From Deltaproteobacteria bacterium (GTDB lineage: Bacteria > Desulfobacterota > Desulfarculia > JACQYL01): 64,000 nucleotides of DNA. The translations under genes and the position numbers were made by a program. Below, in pieces: positions 61,675 through 64,000 of the stretch (position 1 is its first letter; each line of letters starts with the position of its first letter). Under the pieces are notes generated by a model. The model saw only the letters and a program-made list of their open reading frames with translations, was not told the origin of the DNA and did no database searches. Where the stretch lies: the NCBI GenBank assembly GCA_016208165.1, contig JACQYL010000119.1, positions 947 to 64,946 of the forward strand, in the 5' to 3' direction.

Positions 61675-62877
61675 AATTTCCTCCTCGATTCCCCTTCCTT
61701 TTGATTTAGACGCTTGGACGACCCTGAGGACGGATCCCCTGTCCGGATCCCGTGAATCGGACTCGGACTGAAGGCCCCGCACAACCAACGCTCAGGAACC
61801 TTTCTCCAAACTATTCAATTTTAACCGGTTGTTTCCACTCTATTCAAGTCCAAAACAGCGGGTGGGGATTTATTGCACGTATCGCCGGAATTCCGGCAAA
61901 TATGGCTATTGAGCACGGCGGTAACCAAAATGGTTACGATGACGCTCCGGGTGCCCCGATGGATCGTACGACGCGCGGTGGGTATGGGAGCGAGCTGATC
62001 CTTTTGATTTTCCAAACCGACCGTATGCCGATCCCAAGAAAGGAAGCGTCGGTGTTATGGGTTACCCTCGTCGGCACTACAAAGCTCAATATCGATCGGA
62101 AACGGGTTACAATTGAATTCTCGAAGATCTCGGACTGCATTTCAGCACTCGGCGACGTTTCGAGCCTCCGGAATTCCGATCGATAAAGCAGTTCCTTCAA
62201 CAGGACATGATGAATTCGCCGATGATCGGTACCCGGATCATGGGCGTCAAGCTCACGAGTACGAGATCCGATGCAATCGACTACGAGGGCGGCGGGCTGA
62301 ATTATGTCAGTATATCAGAAACCATGCCTGATACAAGGTACCGGCTGTTCCAAATCACACGCCGGCTGCAAATGGATTATCCTTATCCCCCAATCCGTCG
62401 ATGGCTCTTTCCTCCATACCGGCAGGCAAACCAGGCTTCGTCCGTACTCCGGGTTAGAACGGACATTGCGCCCGGCTTTCCCGGACCCGAGCTTAGCCCA
62501 ACGTGTCGGCCGACGCGCTTGGGCTACGTTCCTCCATCCGAGGTCGTGGCCGGAATCCGGCCTCCGGCGGATAGGGAGGCTCCGACTTCGGAACCGGTTT
62601 CATCGCTTCGCCTCCGCAATTTGAACCGGCTTATCCACGAGTTCCTCAGGCGACCACTTCCAACCGCCAACCCGGTTACAACCAATGCCGTCATACGATG
62701 TACGATCTAAATCGCCCACTTTTGTGCTTGAAATCCCCGGCGGGTTTGTTACATCATAGCCCATTATTACAACGGAGATCAGGGCTCACGAAGGGCGGCC
62801 GGCGCGCCGTCTTTTTGATGACGGGCAAAATCCAACCGTATCGGGGCTTCTCCTCCAGGAATGAAGAGGTACCCTCT
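61675..62877. other. 1.2-kb interval without a supported gene
   Basis: Two open frames of 144 and 167 codons (61752-62186 and 62207-62710) lack ribosome sites, and their translations are low-complexity Arg/Pro/Ser-rich, so I treat them as chance. Base composition is mixed and no repeat, RNA gene or terminator was seen. Confidence 0.5.
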
Positions 62878-63204
62878 ATGGCCGTGGAAGTAAGGACCAT
62901 TAAAGAACTCAAAAGTGCGATCCAAGGGCAGAACATGGAGATTCTCCTCGCAGACCCCGATCTGTCTGACAAGATCTCCAGATTCAAACAGCTCAAAGAT
63001 ATCACCGTGCCCAAGCTGGTGGACGGTATGACGGCGTATCTGTCGCCCGCCGAGAATACAATCATTCAGACCGTTGCCTACATTGGAGTGGGCGAGCTGT
63101 TTGAGCTATATGAACGCTACGACATTGAAGAAACCAATGAAATGGACTCCTCGAAAAACAGGCAACAGGCCATTCAAAAGTTGAGAAGAAAGAAGCCCGA
63201 CTAA
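62878..63204 (+). CDS. Hypothetical protein, 108 aa
   Basis: A 108-residue charged helical protein (MAVEVRTIKELKSAIQGQNM, then LLADPDLSDKISRFKQLKDI, and an end SSKNRQQAIQKLRRKKPD). The ATG at 62878 has GAGG ten bases before it; the frame is open further up but the upstream text is not protein-like. No domain recognised. It is single, with 350 gene-free bases on the right. Confidence 0.6.
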   Translation: MAVEVRTIKELKSAIQGQNMEILLADPDLSDKISRFKQLKDITVPKLVDGMTAYLSPAENTIIQTVAYIGVGELFELYERYDIEETNEMDSSKNRQQAIQKLRRKKPD

Positions 63205-63555
63205 GTTCGAGTCGATTCCTCGGTGATCCGCCGGACTGCCGCCACTTGCCTTGGGAAATCCCGCGGCTACCCAATAAGAGCCGGCGCGCTCTTCACGCTG
63301 AGACTACAATTCTTTCGCACACGGCCTTCCGGTGTATAAAAGTAGTTCACCGGCCGGACGGCCCCCTATTTCCGGCCTTTTCCGTTACGACATAAACGGA
63401 CCTCTCTTCCATCCGAACTCCACAAAAACGCTCAAGTGTTCATCGGATTCGCCGATAAAAAACGATAGTTTTTGTCGAGCAGAAGCCGGGAAACACGGCG
63501 CCGGCGGGGTCATGCCGCCAAACAACGGAACACTTCCACCAGACAAGGAGCGACG

Positions 63556-64000
63556 ATGATGAAGGGTAACTGCTACAAGGCAGGAATATCCGTAGTATTG
63601 GTTCTATTCCTGGCTTCGTTTTCATGGGCCGCAAAGCCTTTCGCCGCACCGGCCCAATTTGATTTCGGCGCCGGCTCCAGTTCGTTTAATGTGCAGATGA
63701 CTGTGGAGGGAGGATTACAGAGCACCTTGCCCGTGTCTTTCAGCCCCATGCCCGTGCCCATCACCGGCATATTGAAGGTGACCCAACTCGAAACGGCAAC
63801 CGGTTCTTTTTCGGGCGCCATCAAACAGCTTGGAGGTCAGACGACCGCATCCGTGACCGGACTGCCTTCGTTCAGCGTGACCCTCACTCTGGATGGGGGC
63901 GTATCAGGCGTTTTTAGATGGAGTTCCAATTCGGTTTTCATCTACCCCACGAGTCTCACGGCCACACTGGACCTGGGCGTTGCCTCCTATGCGGTCCCCA
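63556..64000 (+). CDS. Exported protein of unknown function (3' partial)
   Basis: An open frame from ATG 63556 (AAGGAG five bases upstream) to the window end, at least 148 codons. The first 30 residues form a signal peptide (GISVVLVLFLASFSWAAKPF) with cleavage near AAP/AQ. The mature part AQFDFGAGSSSFNVQMTVEG is Gly/Ser/Thr-rich and predicted to be all beta (SFSVTLTLDGGVSGVFRWSS). It resembles the beginning of the exported protein at 60124-61674 only over the first dozen mature residues. The 63205-63555 interval before it has TATAAA near 63336 but nothing firm. Confidence 0.7.
   Translation, partial: MMKGNCYKAGISVVLVLFLASFSWAAKPFAAPAQFDFGAGSSSFNVQMTVEGGLQSTLPVSFSPMPVPITGILKVTQLETATGSFSGAIKQLGGQTTASVTGLPSFSVTLTLDGGVSGVFRWSSNSVFIYPTSLTATLDLGVASYAVP

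Noticed and set aside
61752-62710. Two overlapping open frames in the 1.2-kb interval
   Set aside because: Arg/Pro/Ser-rich translations, no ribosome sites, no operon context.

Overview
The window looks like chromosomal DNA of an anaerobic sulfate-reducing member of the Desulfobacterota (old Deltaproteobacteria). The strongest marker is a complete qrcABCD operon (periplasmic cytochrome c to menaquinone reductase) at 8968-14103. A four-subunit 2-oxoacid:ferredoxin oxidoreductase, an FmdE-family protein, a probable selenoprotein and many large PAS-type sensor kinases fit the same picture. The genus cannot be fixed from the sequence. No rRNA, tRNA or CRISPR array was seen.

Layout. 1-3141: the end of an RND/MMPL exporter fused to a cyclic-nucleotide-binding domain and a degenerate GGDEF domain, then a glycine-zipper lipoprotein. 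3.5-8.65 kb: an accessory stretch with a DUF2283/partner pair, a GlxA-type regulator, and a small HTH protein coupled to a DUF1156-type adenine methyltransferase that is followed by two short, possibly broken ORFs. 8.8-14.2 kb: qrcABCD with a Rex/HcpR-like palindrome upstream and a strong terminator downstream. 14.6-15.6 kb: an exported DUF1573 protein whose conserved Cys is replaced by an in-frame TGA followed by a SECIS-like hairpin. 16-19.7 kb: a sodium:solute symporter with a leader terminator, exonuclease III and a sensor-like lipoprotein. 21-25.7 kb (minus strand): fabD, ferredoxin, korA, korB, korC, hydrolase and a TIGR04076-like gene, apparently one operon. 26-32 kb: coiled-coil membrane protein, PAS histidine kinase, NtrC-type regulator, MoxR ATPase and a CoxE-type VWA protein.

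32.2-34.2 kb is an AT-rich cassette of three unrecognised genes. It is followed by a methyltransferase/rtcA pair and, at 36.3-39.2 kb, by a Mu-like prophage remnant (Gam, zinc-ribbon and HTH proteins, S24-type repressor). 39.5-45.3 kb holds a hydrolase, an arylsulfotransferase-like protein, FmdE, a broken MFS gene and a thioesterase. 45.4-49.4 kb is a minus-strand operon of solute-binding protein, CHASE3-type kinase and LuxR-type regulator, without any ABC permease. 50-57.6 kb carries an SDR dehydrogenase, two near-duplicate branched-chain-type binding proteins and livHMGF. 57.8-64 kb has a hybrid kinase, two exported proteins of unknown role (one running off the window) and a small conserved-looking protein.

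How they fit: Qrc feeds periplasmic electrons into the menaquinone pool; the Liv transporter and the VorB-like oxidoreductase could together import and oxidise branched-chain amino or keto acids, which is inference. Best leads are the selenocysteine DUF1573 protein, the permease-less binding-protein/kinase operon, the AT-rich three-gene cassette, the rtcA-methyltransferase coupling, and a 161-bp palindromic repeat present twice.
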